DNA from: an uncultured Bacillota bacterium
Lineage (GTDB): Bacteria; Bacillota; Clostridia; Tissierellales; Tissierellaceae
DNA: 5,438 nt
Direction of reading: 5' to 3'
NCBI GenBank assembly: GCA_937951995.1
Contig: CALGAG010000234.1
Location: forward strand, 1-5,438
Shown: positions 4,800-5,438 of the stretch, in pieces
How positions within the stretch are numbered: the first letter of the stretch is position 1
How the letters are laid out: every line of letters begins with the position of its first letter
The notes under the pieces: generated by a model
What the model was told of the DNA's origin: nothing
Databases searched by the model: none
Seen by the model: only the letters and a program-made list of their open reading frames with translations
Program-made: the position numbers and the translations under genes

Positions 4800-5438
4800 A
4801 TGAATTTTGTAAAGAGTGCTACGTTCAAGAAGTACTTCATACCCGGAATAATATTTCAATCAGTGGTAATAGCTGGGGGATATGGTACGGGCAGAGAAAT
4901 CGTAGAGTTTTTCCTAAGCTTTGGTACGGTAGGTGGACTGGTAGCTATGCTTGCCATATCTGGAGTCATCTGGGGGATTGTTTGTGCAGCTACCTTCGAA
5001 TTTGCCAGAGTCTTCAAGGCATATGACTACAGAACCTTCTTCAAGAAGCTTCTTGGCAAGGCATGGTGGCTATACGAGCTTTGCTACGTTGTGCTTCTGC
5101 TGATAGTATTGGCCGTAATCGCATCCTCAGCAGGCAGCATATTGAATGAGATGTTTGGCATAAACTACTACATAGGTGTTGTAGCCATGATGATTGGTGT
5201 AGGAATACTTGTTTTGAAGGGAACTGAAGCAATAGAGAAGTTCCTGTCATACTGGACCTTCTTATTGTACTCGGTATATATAATATTTCTGGTTATGCTG
5301 TTCACAAAATTTGGATCTGAAATAACAGGCGGAATCGCAAATGGAACAATGGAGTCTGGATGGGCACTTGGTGGATTCAAGTATGCATTCTATAATCTTG
5401 GAATAATTCCTGCAGTTCTATTTTCAGTCAAGCATGTT
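4800..5438 (+). CDS. YkvI-like multi-spanning membrane transporter, N-terminal part (truncated by window end)
   Basis: An ATG at 4800 opens a frame that stays open for 213 codons to the last base, so the C-terminal part is missing. Hydrophobic stretches suggest membrane segments at about 12-35, 38-62, 88-110, 114-131 and 143-163, and the start of another near 190. The first segment is broken by GGYGTGRE (26-33). This recalls the glycine-rich unwound helix that forms the ion/substrate site in LeuT-fold (APC superfamily) carriers. The pattern FQSVVIAGGYGTGREIVEFF (19-38), then TFEFARVFKAYDYRTFF, matches my recollection of the YkvI/COG3949 family of uncharacterised Firmicute membrane proteins. 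There is no cleavable signal peptide, as expected for a carrier. Its place behind two amino-acid PLP enzymes suggests uptake of their amino-acid substrate, or export of a product. Substrate and coupling ion cannot be told. Confidence 0.85.
   Translation, partial: MNFVKSATFKKYFIPGIIFQSVVIAGGYGTGREIVEFFLSFGTVGGLVAMLAISGVIWGIVCAATFEFARVFKAYDYRTFFKKLLGKAWWLYELCYVVLLLIVLAVIASSAGSILNEMFGINYYIGVVAMMIGVGILVLKGTEAIEKFLSYWTFLLYSVYIIFLVMLFTKFGSEITGGIANGTMESGWALGGFKYAFYNLGIIPAVLFSVKHV

Noticed and set aside
5041..5380. Minus-strand open frames opposite the transporter gene
   Set aside because: The plus-strand frame encodes a coherent membrane protein with a good start site; the antisense frames show nothing recognisable.
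1..5438. CRISPR array, tRNA/rRNA gene, insertion sequence or attachment site
   Set aside because: I saw no regularly spaced 20-40 bp repeats, no cloverleaf or rRNA-like sequence, no transposase and no flanking terminal inverted repeats.

Overview
The window looks like chromosome from a low-to-moderate GC anaerobic Firmicute, probably an amino-acid-fermenting member of the Clostridia or Tissierellia. The reasons are frequent AGA/AGG and ATA codons, strong AGGAGG-type ribosome binding sites, GTG and TTG starts, and a sigma-54 activator of the type such bacteria use to control amino-acid catabolism. The taxon is an inference from style, not from a marker gene.

Layout. Positions 1-172 hold the last 56 codons of a plus-strand fold-type I PLP aminotransferase. 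An 11-bp perfect hairpin (178-204), with a T-run on each side, separates it from a convergent minus-strand gene (201-1907). That gene encodes a PAS-containing sigma-54 enhancer-binding protein. About 400 bp of non-coding DNA follows (1908-2312) and carries a dense set of signals: an inverted pair of near-identical 18-bp sites (1937-1954 and 2090-2107), a 10-bp-period TGGGAAA repeat between them (2021-2060), a candidate sigma-70-type promoter (2114-2142), and a canonical -24/-12 promoter (2258-2274) pointing right. From that promoter a tightly spaced operon runs to the right edge: a HisC/CobD-like PLP enzyme (2313-3413), a class III aminotransferase-fold enzyme that looks more like an amino-acid racemase/epimerase (3434-4780), and the first 213 residues of a YkvI-like multi-spanning membrane transporter (4800 to the window end).

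How it may work together. The regulator gene, its probable upstream activating sites and the -24/-12 promoter form a self-contained divergent control unit. The simplest reading is a substrate-inducible amino-acid uptake and utilisation locus. A transporter brings in an amino acid, the class III enzyme interconverts its stereoisomers (or transaminates it), the HisC/CobD-like enzyme performs a second PLP reaction, and the enhancer-binding protein senses substrate or metabolic state through its N-terminal/PAS region. The substrate cannot be read from the sequence. The main points of interest are the enhancer architecture, the Asp-to-Glu change at the PLP ring-nitrogen position of the class III enzyme, and the unusual gene combination.
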